Positions 1-7,749 of a DNA stretch of 12,473 bases are shown here, piece after piece. The notes beneath the pieces are model-generated. The model was not told the origin of the DNA, searched no databases, and saw only the letters and a program-made list of their open reading frames with translations. Made by a program: the position numbers and the translations under genes. This stretch comes from an uncultured Eubacteriales bacterium (GTDB lineage Bacteria > Bacillota > Clostridia > Oscillospirales > CAG-272), in NCBI GenBank assembly GCA_934481515.1, contig CAKSPO010000047.1, positions 1-12,473 of the forward strand. The letters are read 5' to 3'. Each line of letters starts with the position of its first letter. The first letter of the stretch is position 1.

Positions 1-180
1 CCGGATGCTTGGCGGGGGGATGTCGGGTGGATTTTTTCGACTGATATCGGCAACGCTTTCCTTCCTGAGGACAGGCCGATCGCCTGCTGTGAGGATATTC
101 CCAAGAGATTTGTGCCAACGTTTCGGCAGGGTTTCGCATTGCCCCGGTGGTGGTTTGGGTCGGGGCTATGGCAAAAATGA
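1..180 (+). CDS. 3' end of an unidentified plus-strand gene (partial)
   Basis: Frame 1 is open from the left edge to a TGA at 178-180 and would encode the last 59 residues of a protein that begins outside the window. The translation looks protein-like, with stretches such as DVGWIFSTDIGNAF and a Trp-rich end (PRWWFGSGLWQK). The other plus frame with a long ORF here gives a low-complexity Gly/Arg-rich product that looks like a shadow. I do not recognise the family. The position fits a gene convergent with the minus-strand operon, with the 267-312 hairpin between them. It could also be fortuitous open frame in GC-rich spacer DNA. Confidence 0.35.
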   Translation, partial: PDAWRGDVGWIFSTDIGNAFLPEDRPIACCEDIPKRFVPTFRQGFALPRWWFGSGLWQK

Positions 181-266
181 GCCAGCATGGGGCGGCAGGT
201 TTTTCTCTCACGGACAGATGGAGTTTGGTTATATGGAAAATCGGAAAGAGCGGCGGGCGGAAATTG

Positions 267-312
267 TTTGTCCCCCGGAGGCGGCAAGGGTAAACCGCCT
301 CCGGGGGACAAA
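267..312. terminator. Perfect 18-bp inverted repeat between convergent genes, without U-tract
   Basis: Arms at 267-284 (TTTGTCCCCCGGAGGCGG) and 295-312 are exact reverse complements around a 10-nt loop. It lies between the plus-strand partial ORF ending at 180 and the minus-strand small membrane gene ending at 349. That is the expected place for a bidirectional terminator. Neither strand has a U-run directly after the stem. A weak AAAAG/CTTTT hairpin with a T6 run follows on the plus strand at about 318-333. The rest of 181-348 holds nothing else I can support. Terminator function is inferred from position and stem strength. Confidence 0.55.
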
Positions 313-348
313 CGGCTAAAAGCGTGCTTTTTTCTGCCTCTACGCTAC

Positions 349-600
349 TCAGCAGGAAGAGGAATCAAAGGTGAAGGGAAGTGTGTCGTTTGCAAGGACG
401 ATTGCGTCCGCTTCTGCGCTGAGATGGTCGTCATGGTTGTGGGTTGTTCCGGATTCCTCTTCGGAGGAATGGGAAAACAGGTTGACGAACAGATCCACCA
501 GATAGATCACAACGCCGGAGGCGACCAGAACGGTCAGGACAATGGCAAGAATGCGGGTGGCAAGGGAATGTTTGGAAGTATTCTTATTTTGGTTTGACAT
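349..600 (-). CDS. Small single-pass membrane protein with His/Asp-rich tail
   Basis: This 83-residue protein is not recognised. The N-terminus (residues 1-12) is polar and basic, followed by one hydrophobic segment (about 13-42, LATRILAIVLTVLVASGVVIYLV then DLFVNLF). The C-terminal tail is acidic and contains THNHDDH at about 53-59; the protein ends in SSSC. By the positive-inside rule the N-terminus is probably cytoplasmic and the His/Asp-rich tail outside. The ATG at 600 is preceded by GAGG at 7-nt spacing, and the gene starts 30 nt after the topoisomerase stop, so it is probably the last gene of that operon. The His cluster could bind a metal, but there is no direct support. Real gene: likely; function: unknown. 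Confidence 0.75.
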   Translation of the reverse strand: MSNQNKNTSKHSLATRILAIVLTVLVASGVVIYLVDLFVNLFSHSSEEESGTTHNHDDHLSAEADAIVLANDTLPFTFDSSSC

Positions 601-630
601 ATAAGGCCTCTTTCTTCTTCCGCACCTGAC

Positions 631-2823
631 TCAGTTGAGCGGGACGCCGGCGGAAGGAATTTTGATTTTTTTCAGTCCCTTTGCATCCTCCGGAATGGAG
701 GCGGGATCGGCAGTGGCACGGATCAGCGTCTGTCCTTTTTTCAGTGTCATCAGCTGGTTTCCGTTGGAGGTGCGGGTGGACATGAGCGGGATCAGCGTGG
801 ACTTGATCAGAATGGCGCGGTGATCCGAGGATTCCAGGAGAATCTCCATCGGTGCCTTCTCATAAAATGCCGCAACGGGCGGGGAGGCTTTGGAGAACGC
901 GGAGGTGATTTTGCGGCGGTTTCCGGTAATTTCATAGTTGGAAACGGAGATGCGCACGCCTTTTCCGTTGGCAAAGATCAGAACGATGTTTTCCTTTGCG
1001 GGGTATTTGTTCTGAATGTTCATCAGAATCGGTTTCTCATCCGGATCCATGTTCAGCTTGACCGGCAGGTAATCTCCGAGGGCAGATGCCTTGGTGGTGT
1101 CAAAGTCCTCGGCACGGGCGCGGTAGAGCTGCTGATGGTCGGTCAGGAAAATCAGATTGTCGGTATTTTCTCCGTCCATCAGATTGAGAATTTCATCGCC
1201 GTCCTTGCACTTCTGCTCGTCATTCCCGCGCAGAGACTGGAAGGTGATCTTCTTGAAGTATCCCTCCCGCGTCAGGACAAACCGGGCGGGATATTTTTCG
1301 ATGTGCTCGGATTCCACATAGGTTCCGACACTGTCTGCGGCAACAATCTGCGAACGCCGCGGCTGTCCGTACTTTTTCTTGATTTCGGTCAGCTGGTGGA
1401 TGATGAGCGCTTTCTGCTTCAGTTCATCCTTCAGTGTTTCCTCCAGCTCCGCAATCTCCTTTTGCAGGTCTCCGATCTCGGCGGTACGGCTCAGGATGTA
1501 TTCCCGGTTCAGGTAGCGGAGTTTGATTTCCGCTACGAAGTTTGCCTGAATTTCATCAATGTCAAAGCCCTTCATCAGGTTGGGAACCACGTCCGCTTCC
1601 TTCTCGGTCTTGCGGATGATGCGGATGGCTTTGTCAATGTCCAACAGGATCTTTCCAAGTGCCAGCAACAGGTGGAGCTTGTCCTTCTTTTTGCCGAGGT
1701 CGTAGGTCAGCTCCCGCTTCAGACATCCGAGCCGGAAGCGGATCCATTCGGTCAGGATCCCGATGATTCCCATGGTGTGCGGCGTGGAGTCGATCAGAAC
1801 ATTGAAATTGCACTTGAAGCTGTCCTCCAACGGGGTCAGCTTGAAGAGCTTGGTCATCAGCTTATCCGGATCGACACCGCGGCGGATGTCCAGCGTCAGT
1901 TTGAAGCCGTTGAGGTCGATTTCGTCCCGGAAATCGGTGATTTCCTTCAGCTTTCCCTCCTTGTAAAGGGTGGTCAGCTTTGCAAGTATCAGCTCGATGG
2001 TGGTGGAATAGGGAATCTGGATGATCTCGATGCAGCTGTGTTCCTTGTCATAGACGTACCGGGCGCGCATCCGGACGGAACCCTGACCGGTGGTGTAGAT
2101 TTTGCGCATTTCATCGGCATCATAGAGAATCACGCCGCCGCCGGAGAAGTCCGGCGCTTTGATCAGCTCCATCATCTTTTCAACGGAAAGATTGGGCTTG
2201 CGGAGCAGGGCGATGGTTCCGTCGCAGACCTCCGCAAGGTTGAAGGAGCAGATGTTGGACGCCATACCGACGGCAATTCCCATGTTCGGCATGACAAGAA
2301 TGTTCGGAAAGGTGGTGGGAAGGAGCACAGGCTCCTTGAGTGTTGCGTCATAGTTGTCCACCATATCCACCGCATTCTTGTCGATGCCGGAAAACAGTTC
2401 CTGACAGATGCTGTCCAGCTTGCATTCCGTGTAGCGGGCGGCAGAATATTTCATCTCGGAGGAATACTGCTTTCCGAAGGAGCCCTTGGAATCCACAAGC
2501 GGGTGCAGAAGCGTCGCGTTTCCACGGGTCAGGCGCACCATGGTTTCGTAAATAGAAGCATCGCCGTGCGGGTTCAGACGCATGGTCTGCCCGACGATAT
2601 TGGCGCTCTTGGTGCGCGCGCCGGTCAAAAGTCCCATTTTGTACATGGTATAAAGCAGCTTGCGATGGGATGGCTTCAATCCGTCAATTTCCGGGATGGC
2701 GCGGGAAATGATGACGCTCATGACGTAGGGCATGTAGTTCTTTTCGATCGTTTCGGTAATCGGTTGGGAAACGATGGGAGCGTACACGATTTCCTTTTTT
2801 TCTTTGTTCTGCCTTTTTGCCAT
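631..2823 (-). CDS. parC: Type II topoisomerase subunit A (ParC/GyrA-like)
   Basis: This 730-residue protein is the DNA-cleaving A subunit of a type IIA topoisomerase. It breaks and rejoins duplex DNA while the ATPase B subunit powers strand passage. The N-terminus has the family pattern MPYVMSVIISRAIPEIDGLK, then HGDASIYE at 86-93 and AARYTE with catalytic Tyr131. The C-terminal third matches a short degenerate beta-propeller region (ANGKGVRISVSNYEITGNRR). I see no GyrA box (QRRGGKG), which favours a topoisomerase IV-like or clostridial paralogue over canonical gyrase. The ATG at 2823 is chosen over an in-frame upstream ATG at 2874. It has AGAAAGGA 8 nt upstream, and MAKRQNKEKK is a normal start. 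The quinolone-contact serine position is Ala89. No B-subunit gene lies in the window. The gap to the preceding Sua5 gene is 84 nt, consistent with one transcript. Confidence 0.9.
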   Translation of the reverse strand: MAKRQNKEKKEIVYAPIVSQPITETIEKNYMPYVMSVIISRAIPEIDGLKPSHRKLLYTMYKMGLLTGARTKSANIVGQTMRLNPHGDASIYETMVRLTRGNATLLHPLVDSKGSFGKQYSSEMKYSAARYTECKLDSICQELFSGIDKNAVDMVDNYDATLKEPVLLPTTFPNILVMPNMGIAVGMASNICSFNLAEVCDGTIALLRKPNLSVEKMMELIKAPDFSGGGVILYDADEMRKIYTTGQGSVRMRARYVYDKEHSCIEIIQIPYSTTIELILAKLTTLYKEGKLKEITDFRDEIDLNGFKLTLDIRRGVDPDKLMTKLFKLTPLEDSFKCNFNVLIDSTPHTMGIIGILTEWIRFRLGCLKRELTYDLGKKKDKLHLLLALGKILLDIDKAIRIIRKTEKEADVVPNLMKGFDIDEIQANFVAEIKLRYLNREYILSRTAEIGDLQKEIAELEETLKDELKQKALIIHQLTEIKKKYGQPRRSQIVAADSVGTYVESEHIEKYPARFVLTREGYFKKITFQSLRGNDEQKCKDGDEILNLMDGENTDNLIFLTDHQQLYRARAEDFDTTKASALGDYLPVKLNMDPDEKPILMNIQNKYPAKENIVLIFANGKGVRISVSNYEITGNRRKITSAFSKASPPVAAFYEKAPMEILLESSDHRAILIKSTLIPLMSTRTSNGNQLMTLKKGQTLIRATADPASIPEDAKGLKKIKIPSAGVPLN

Positions 2824-2907
2824 GCGATAAATCCTTTCTGTTGAAAAAAATCGGGAAGGGAGTGCGAAATGCAAATCCGAAAACGGTACCGCCGTTCCGG
2901 TTCTCTG

Positions 2908-3945
2908 CTATGAAATCTCCCGGACCGTGTGTGCGGCGGCGCGGATCATGCGGTTGTAGAGAGCCAGTCCGATGCCGTCGGTGTCCGGCAGGTGCGCGTA
3001 GATGACGGTGATGCCGGGCAGGTCCGCGTCCCGTAGGGCGTGGAAGAGGCGGTGCGCCTGCGTTTGCAGGTCGGCTCTTTTGCCGACCGGGAACAGGCGT
3101 TCCGGGCGCAGAAACGGCTTCTCTTCGTCAAAGCAGAGGATGGCGCAATCGGTTCTTGTCTGCTCCTTTTGGAGAAATGCAAGCACTGCTTCCGGCGCTC
3201 CCTGCAGAAGCACCACGGGAGCGTTCGGGGCATAATGCTTGTACTTCATGCCCGGAGAGAGGGGGCGTTCATTGTCGGCGAGCTGGTTTTTGACCGCGTC
3301 GGCAATTGTGACATGCTCCGCAACCATGCAAAGTGCGTCATAAGTGATTCCGCCCGGGCGGAGGAGCAGGAGGGAATCCCCTTCGATTTTTACGATGGTG
3401 GATTCCAGACCGATCTCGCAGTCTCCGCCGTCCAGGATCATATCCACTCTGCCGTCCATATCTGCGGCAACGTATGCGGCACAGGTCGGCGACGGCTTTC
3501 CGGAAAGGTTGGCGGACGGTGCGGCAATAGGGAAGCCGCACAGCTCAATCAGACGGTGCGCCACGGGATGTGAGGGGCACCGGACGGCGACGGAGTCAAG
3601 ACCGCCGGTGGTGGAGTAGGGGATGCTGCCTTTTTTCGGAAGGATCACGGTCAGAGGTCCCGGCATGAAAGCCTTGGCAAGGCGGAAATACATGTCGTTT
3701 GTCTCAGCGTATGCCGACGCCTCTTCCGGGGTTGCCACATGGATAATCAGTGGGTTGTCCGACGGTCTGCCCTTGGCGGCATAGATTTTCTGTGCTGCCG
3801 CGGCATTGGTTGCATCTCCGCCGAGACCGTACACGGTCTCGGTCGGGAAAACCACCAAGCCGCCCTGCCGGAGAATGTCTGCCGCGCGGCGCAAATCCGG
3901 CTCGGCAGCGGAGAGTGTTTCGATTTTGATATGTTCGGTATGCAA
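2908..3945 (-). CDS. tsaC: L-threonylcarbamoyladenylate synthase (Sua5-type, YrdC + Sua5 domains)
   Basis: This enzyme makes threonylcarbamoyl-AMP from Thr, bicarbonate and ATP, the first step of the universal t6A37 modification of ANN-decoding tRNAs. It acts in the cytoplasm with the TsaBD(E) machinery. The 345 residues match the long Sua5 form. The YrdC domain spans about 10-205, with PTETVYGLG at 34-42, KGRPSDNP at 58-65, SANLSGKPSPT at about 144-154, GLESTIV at 179-185 and LLRPGGI. The linker motif SPGMKYKHYAP at 230-240 leads into the Sua5 domain. The start codon is TTG at 3945: no in-frame ATG precedes the YrdC fold, and GAGG lies 8 nt upstream. It follows prfA by 78 nt. In many Firmicutes prmC sits between these two genes, but here it does not. 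Confidence 0.95.
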   Translation of the reverse strand: MHTEHIKIETLSAAEPDLRRAADILRQGGLVVFPTETVYGLGGDATNAAAAQKIYAAKGRPSDNPLIIHVATPEEASAYAETNDMYFRLAKAFMPGPLTVILPKKGSIPYSTTGGLDSVAVRCPSHPVAHRLIELCGFPIAAPSANLSGKPSPTCAAYVAADMDGRVDMILDGGDCEIGLESTIVKIEGDSLLLLRPGGITYDALCMVAEHVTIADAVKNQLADNERPLSPGMKYKHYAPNAPVVLLQGAPEAVLAFLQKEQTRTDCAILCFDEEKPFLRPERLFPVGKRADLQTQAHRLFHALRDADLPGITVIYAHLPDTDGIGLALYNRMIRAAAHTVREIS

Positions 3946-4023
3946 GAAAAGTACCTCGTGCGGTAAAATAAAAGGTCAATGCTTCCGAGAAATGCGCGAA
4001 AAGCGGAAACGGAAAATGAACGG

Positions 4024-5097
4024 TCAGTCGGCGGATTCCCGTTTCAGCTTTTCGGCGGTATCCGCGGTGGCAAGAGCGTCGATCATGGATCCGATGTCGC
4101 CGTTGAGAAATTTCTCCAGCGAATAGATCGTCAGCCCGATCCGGTGGTCGGTGACGCGACCCTGCGGGTAGTTATAGGTTCGGATACGTTCGCTCCGGTC
4201 GCCCGTTCCAATCTGCCGGCTCCGGTCGGACGCAATGGCTTCCTCCTGTTCCCGGCGGCTCCGGTCATACAGGATGGTCCGGAGCATTTTCATCGCCTTG
4301 TCCCTGTTCTTGAACTGGCTTCGCTCCTCCTGACATTCTACCACAATTCCGGTCGGCTTGTGGGTCAGGCGGACGGCGGATTCGGTCTTGTTGATGTGCT
4401 GACCGCCGGCGCCGCTGGATTTGCAGGATTCAAAAACGATGTCTGCGGGGTCGATGTCCACCGATATTTCTTCCGCTTCCGGCAAAACGGCGACGGTTGC
4501 GGTAGAGGTCTGAATTCTGCCCTGTGATTCGGTCTCCGGAACCCTTTGGACGCGGTGCACGCCGCTTTCGTATTTGAAGCGGGAATAGGCACCGTTCCCT
4601 TCGATCTGAAACGCGAGCTGGCGGTAGCCGCCGAGTTCGGTCGGGGTCTGGCTGATGAGGGAGGTGGTAAAGCCCGCGGATACGGCGTACATGGTATACA
4701 TCCGGTAGAGCACTGCCGCAAAAAGTGCGGCTTCTTCTCCTCCGGCTCCGGCACGGATTTCCACGATGATGTCTTTTTCGTCGTTCGGATCCTGCGGGAG
4801 CAGCAGAAGTTTCAGTTTTTCCCGGAATCGTTCTGCATTCTCCTTGGCGTGCCTCAGCTCCTCGTTTGCCAAAACGCGCAGATCGGCATCCGCACCTTCC
4901 TCCAGAAGTTCCTGAGCTTCCCGGATTTCCGCCTCTGCCTTCTGCCATGCACGGTATGCTTCCACGACAGGGGTCAGTGCTTTGTATTCTTTCAGAACGG
5001 CGGTACACCGTGCGGGATCCCCTGCAACGGCGGGATCGGAAAGCTGGGCTTCCAGATGCCGGTATTTTTCTTCGGTCTCGGACAGTTGACGAAGCAC
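4024..5097 (-). CDS. prfA: Peptide chain release factor 1 (RF1)
   Basis: RF1 reads UAA and UAG in the ribosomal A site and triggers hydrolysis of peptidyl-tRNA. The 357-residue product has the class-I factor layout. The acidic helical N-terminal domain spans about 1-105. The codon-reading PxT motif is PET at 187-189 inside RVPETESQGRIQTSTATVAV. RF2 would have SPF at this point, so this is RF1. The catalytic GGQ is at 231-233 in GAGGQHINKTESAVRLTH. The C-terminus has RIRTYNYPQGRVTDHRIG, also typical. The start is GTG at 5097 with a strong GGAGGGG ribosome site about 6 nt upstream. The stop is TGA, which RF1 itself does not read. The methyltransferase PrmC that modifies the GGQ glutamine is not encoded next to it. 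Confidence 0.98.
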   Translation of the reverse strand: MLRQLSETEEKYRHLEAQLSDPAVAGDPARCTAVLKEYKALTPVVEAYRAWQKAEAEIREAQELLEEGADADLRVLANEELRHAKENAERFREKLKLLLLPQDPNDEKDIIVEIRAGAGGEEAALFAAVLYRMYTMYAVSAGFTTSLISQTPTELGGYRQLAFQIEGNGAYSRFKYESGVHRVQRVPETESQGRIQTSTATVAVLPEAEEISVDIDPADIVFESCKSSGAGGQHINKTESAVRLTHKPTGIVVECQEERSQFKNRDKAMKMLRTILYDRSRREQEEAIASDRSRQIGTGDRSERIRTYNYPQGRVTDHRIGLTIYSLEKFLNGDIGSMIDALATADTAEKLKRESAD

Positions 5098-5126
5098 GGT
5101 TTCCCCTCCTTTCTTGTATCGGTACC

Positions 5127-5161
5127 CCGAAGGAACCCCGCCGGGGGCGGGGTTCCTTCGG
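5127..5161. terminator. Perfect 16-bp GC-rich hairpin between the M18 gene and prfA
   Basis: Arms 5127-5142 (CCGAAGGAACCCCGCC) and 5146-5161 are exact reverse complements with a 3-nt loop. The hairpin lies in the 75-nt gap between the M18 stop and the prfA GTG, about 12 nt after the stop in transcript direction. There is no U-run on either strand. It may act as a U-less terminator, a partial attenuator or a 3'-end stabiliser separating two transcription units within the gene string. I see no clear separate prfA promoter in the remaining gap. Confidence 0.5.
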
Positions 5162-5172
5162 AAATAATCGGT

Positions 5173-6549
5173 TCAGCAGTGATAGAATGCGCGGAATGCG
5201 CGGTAGCTTTCGTACAGATCTACCTTGGCAATCAGCTCATACGGCGCGTGCATGGAGAGCACGCCGACACCGAGATCCACCGTGTCGATGTTGTGGTTTG
5301 CCATGAATTTTGCCACGGTTCCGCCACCGCCGACATCGACCTTTCCAAGCTCACAGGTCTGCCATACGACGCCGGCATCATTCAGGCACTTGCGCACCCA
5401 TGCCACCAGCTCTGCGCTGGCATCGGAGGTCCCTCCTTTTCCGCGGGAGCCGGTGAACTTGCAAAGTCCGACACCGCAGCCGAGCAACGCGGCGTTGCGG
5501 ATTTCATAGACATCCGCAAAGTTGGGGTCATACACAGCGGTGACATCGCTGGAGAGGCACTTGGAGTTGGCGCGGACGACCGCTTCATTGCCGCCGAGCG
5601 CTTTGGAAATTTCGGTAATCAGATCGGTGATCAGACTGCTCTGCATACCGGTAACGCCGTCGCTTCCGGTCTCTTCCTTGTCTACGAGGAGGCACATAGT
5701 GGTGTGCAGGGGTTCATCGGCGTCGATCATCGCGGTAATGGAGGGGTATGCGCAGACGCGGTCGTCGTGTCCGTAGCCGCAAATCATGGAGCGGTCAAAG
5801 CCGACGTCCCGCGCCTTTGCCGCAGGAACGATGCAAAGCTCTGCGGAGAGAAAATCCTCCTCTGTGATGCCGTACGTCCGGTTGAGGTATTCCAGCACGC
5901 CAAGCTTGATGCGATCCTTTTCCTCTCCCTCCAGCGGCATACTGCCGACCACGATGTTCAGTTTTTCCGCAGAGAAAGCTTCGTTGACGGTCTTGGCGTT
6001 TTCCTTTGCCGCCAGATGGGGCAGAAGATCCGTGATATACATCACGGGGTCGGTCTCATTCTCACCGACCACAATTTCCACAGTTTCGCCGCTTTCCTTG
6101 ACGACCACGCCATGGAGAGCCAGCGGCATTGCCAGCCACTGGTATTTGCGGATGCCGCCGTAGTAGTGCGTTTTCAGATATCCGATACCGCCTTCCTCAT
6201 ACAGCGGAACCTGTTTCAGATCCAGCCGCGGAGAGTCGATATGCGCCGCGGTAATGCGGATGCCTTTTTCAATATTTTCGGTACCGACGCGGAAGAGAAA
6301 AATGTTCTTGCCGCGGTTGTTATAGTAGTATTTGTCGCCTGCCTTAAGCGGCATTCCGAAGGTATACGGACGGTATCCTGCCGCCTCTGCCATACGGACA
6401 CCCTCCCGGACGGCTTCCCGCTCGGTCTTTGCCGCGTTCAGGAACGCGGTGTAGCCGGTTGCGTACGTAAATGCGGCATCGACCACGGCCTTTCCCGCTT
6501 TTTCATAGACAGTCTTTTTTTCATACGTCAGGTTTTGTTTCTCGGACAT
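5173..6549 (-). CDS. M18-family zinc aminopeptidase
   Basis: This is a cytoplasmic di-zinc aminopeptidase of family M18, which removes N-terminal (often acidic) residues from peptides. The 458 residues match family length. Probable metal ligands and catalytic residues are visible: AHIDSPR (H103, D105), GHDDRVCAYPS (D262/D263), DKEETGS (E292/E293), a downstream Asp in SSDVTAVYDPNF, and the C-terminal LSMHAPYE (H434). The ATG at 6549 is chosen over an in-frame upstream start. It has AAGGAG 9 nt upstream, the added upstream residues would be a basic, low-quality extension, and they would overlap the SLT gene. It begins 25 nt after the SLT gene and reads the same way, so it is probably co-transcribed with gfo-coaE-slt. 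The protein ends in FYHC. Confidence 0.95.
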   Translation of the reverse strand: MSEKQNLTYEKKTVYEKAGKAVVDAAFTYATGYTAFLNAAKTEREAVREGVRMAEAAGYRPYTFGMPLKAGDKYYYNNRGKNIFLFRVGTENIEKGIRITAAHIDSPRLDLKQVPLYEEGGIGYLKTHYYGGIRKYQWLAMPLALHGVVVKESGETVEIVVGENETDPVMYITDLLPHLAAKENAKTVNEAFSAEKLNIVVGSMPLEGEEKDRIKLGVLEYLNRTYGITEEDFLSAELCIVPAAKARDVGFDRSMICGYGHDDRVCAYPSITAMIDADEPLHTTMCLLVDKEETGSDGVTGMQSSLITDLITEISKALGGNEAVVRANSKCLSSDVTAVYDPNFADVYEIRNAALLGCGVGLCKFTGSRGKGGTSDASAELVAWVRKCLNDAGVVWQTCELGKVDVGGGGTVAKFMANHNIDTVDLGVGVLSMHAPYELIAKVDLYESYRAFRAFYHC

Positions 6550-6574
6550 GTTTATTTTCTCCTTTTTGTTTTTC

Positions 6575-7150
6575 TTAAAAATACAGTTTGGTATAGTAAC
6601 CGACCGCTTTCTCCATTTGCTTCGCAAACGCGGAAGCGGATGCATCCGGAACGCCGGAAAGCCTGCCGACGGAATTGACATAACCCGGATCGGCGAGCCA
6701 CGCGTCCACGGCATCAATTCCGGCATCAAACGCCAGATATACCGTGTCCCACACACCGTAGCGCTGATACAGATAAGAAAGGTAGGCGGTGCCGCAGCGG
6801 AGGTTGGTGGCGGGATCGTAGAGCAATCCCGGATCCTGTTTCTCCTCCCGGAGAATTTCGGTGCAGATGAAAGAAAAATCCGCTTCGGACAGTTGCATCA
6901 GTCCGGTCTTTCCGTCTTCCGAGCGGGCATTGCTGACAAAATTGCTCCGGGTTCGCACCGTTGCCCAGAGAATCGGCTCCGGAATCCCGTAGGCAAGCGC
7001 ATATTTCGGAATCATTTCCGAGCAGGAGGAGACCATGGGGTATCGGTGCTTTTCCACGGCGGTGGCGGTGGCATCAAACGCAAAGCCGAATCCGACCGAA
7101 ATGACGGCAAGCAGAAGAACGGCCAGCAGTCTGCGGGAATTCAGTTTCAT
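6575..7150 (-). CDS. SLT-fold (lytic transglycosylase-like) membrane-anchored protein, active site altered
   Basis: This 191-residue protein has an N-terminal signal or anchor (residues 5-25, RRLLAVLLLAVISVGFGFAF) and a Slt70-like domain, so it should sit outside the membrane at peptidoglycan. Family features kept: YALAYGIPEPILWATVR (50-66), GLMQ (83-86), CGTAYLSYLYQRYG (119-132). In active enzymes the first motif reads R-x-E-S; here it is R66-T-R68-S, so the catalytic Glu is replaced by Arg (codon CGG). The usual AYNAG motif is AFDAG (140-144), and the terminal ETxxYV segment is missing. A muramidase reaction is therefore unlikely; a binding or regulatory role is possible. The start is the ATG at 7150, which overlaps the coaE TGA as ATGA and has GGAGG upstream within coaE, indicating translational coupling. 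Confidence 0.85.
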   Translation of the reverse strand: MKLNSRRLLAVLLLAVISVGFGFAFDATATAVEKHRYPMVSSCSEMIPKYALAYGIPEPILWATVRTRSNFVSNARSEDGKTGLMQLSEADFSFICTEILREEKQDPGLLYDPATNLRCGTAYLSYLYQRYGVWDTVYLAFDAGIDAVDAWLADPGYVNSVGRLSGVPDASASAFAKQMEKAVGYYTKLYF

Positions 7151-7749
7151 AAGGCTCCCCCTCCCGTTTTTGCGAGAATCTGTTGTACCTGCGGCAGGAT
7201 GCAGCCTTCGGATCCATTGTTTTCGATGACATAGTCTGCGTGTGCGCGAAAATAGTCGTCGCTCTTTTGCGCCCGGATCCGCTCCATGGCGCGCTCCGGC
7301 GAAATCCGGTCGCGGGCTACGATCCGTTCCAAGCGGAGCTTTTGGTCGGCAAGCACCGAAACAATCACATCGCAATCCCGGTCTGCTCCGGCTTCAAAAA
7401 GCTGGGGGGCATCCAGTACACAAACCGGAACCTCCTCTTTCCGCCATTGTTCCAGCATCCGGCGGATGTTTTCCATCACAAAGCGGTGCGAGATGGCATT
7501 CAGCCGTTCCAGCGCGTCCGGGGAGGAAAAAACGAGTTTTGCAAGTTCCGGTCGGTTCAGCGTGCCGTCCGCGTTCAAAATGTGTTCGCCGAACGCTTCG
7601 GTCAGCGCCAAAAGGCAGGGAGATGGGGGAAGGAGCAACCGATGGTATACTGCGTCGGCATCAATGACCGGAACGCCGAGAGAAGCAAAGCAACGGCTGA
7701 CCGTGCCTTTTCCGGCTCCGCTGGGACCGGTGACACCGATGACTACCAT
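7147..7749 (-). CDS. coaE: Dephospho-CoA kinase
   Basis: CoaE phosphorylates the ribose 3'-OH of dephospho-CoA, the last step of coenzyme A synthesis. The 200 residues show the P-loop GPSGAGKGT (8-16), VIDADAVYHRLL (28-39), the substrate region LNADGTLNRPELAKLVF and LDAPQLFEAG, and a lid-type ARDRISPERAMERIRAQ. Two details differ from common CoaE: GKGT in place of GKST in the P-loop and SHR where an HP pair is usual. The overall pattern still identifies the family. The ATG at 7749 is preferred over a longer in-frame start because the P-loop strand begins there. GGGTGG lies a few nt upstream, and the gene overlaps the oxidoreductase stop by 7 nt. It overlaps the SLT gene downstream by ATGA. 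Confidence 0.95.
   Translation of the reverse strand: MVVIGVTGPSGAGKGTVSRCFASLGVPVIDADAVYHRLLLPPSPCLLALTEAFGEHILNADGTLNRPELAKLVFSSPDALERLNAISHRFVMENIRRMLEQWRKEEVPVCVLDAPQLFEAGADRDCDVIVSVLADQKLRLERIVARDRISPERAMERIRAQKSDDYFRAHADYVIENNGSEGCILPQVQQILAKTGGGAL

Noticed and set aside
820..2844. 674-residue plus-strand ORF opposite the topoisomerase gene
   Set aside because: It is the antisense shadow of a clearly recognised minus-strand gene; its translation resembles no family and it has no ribosome site or promoter.
4546..6678. 710-residue plus-strand ORF across prfA and the M18 gene
   Set aside because: It crosses two well-identified minus-strand genes and their intergenic hairpin, and its length reflects GC-rich codon bias on the other strand.
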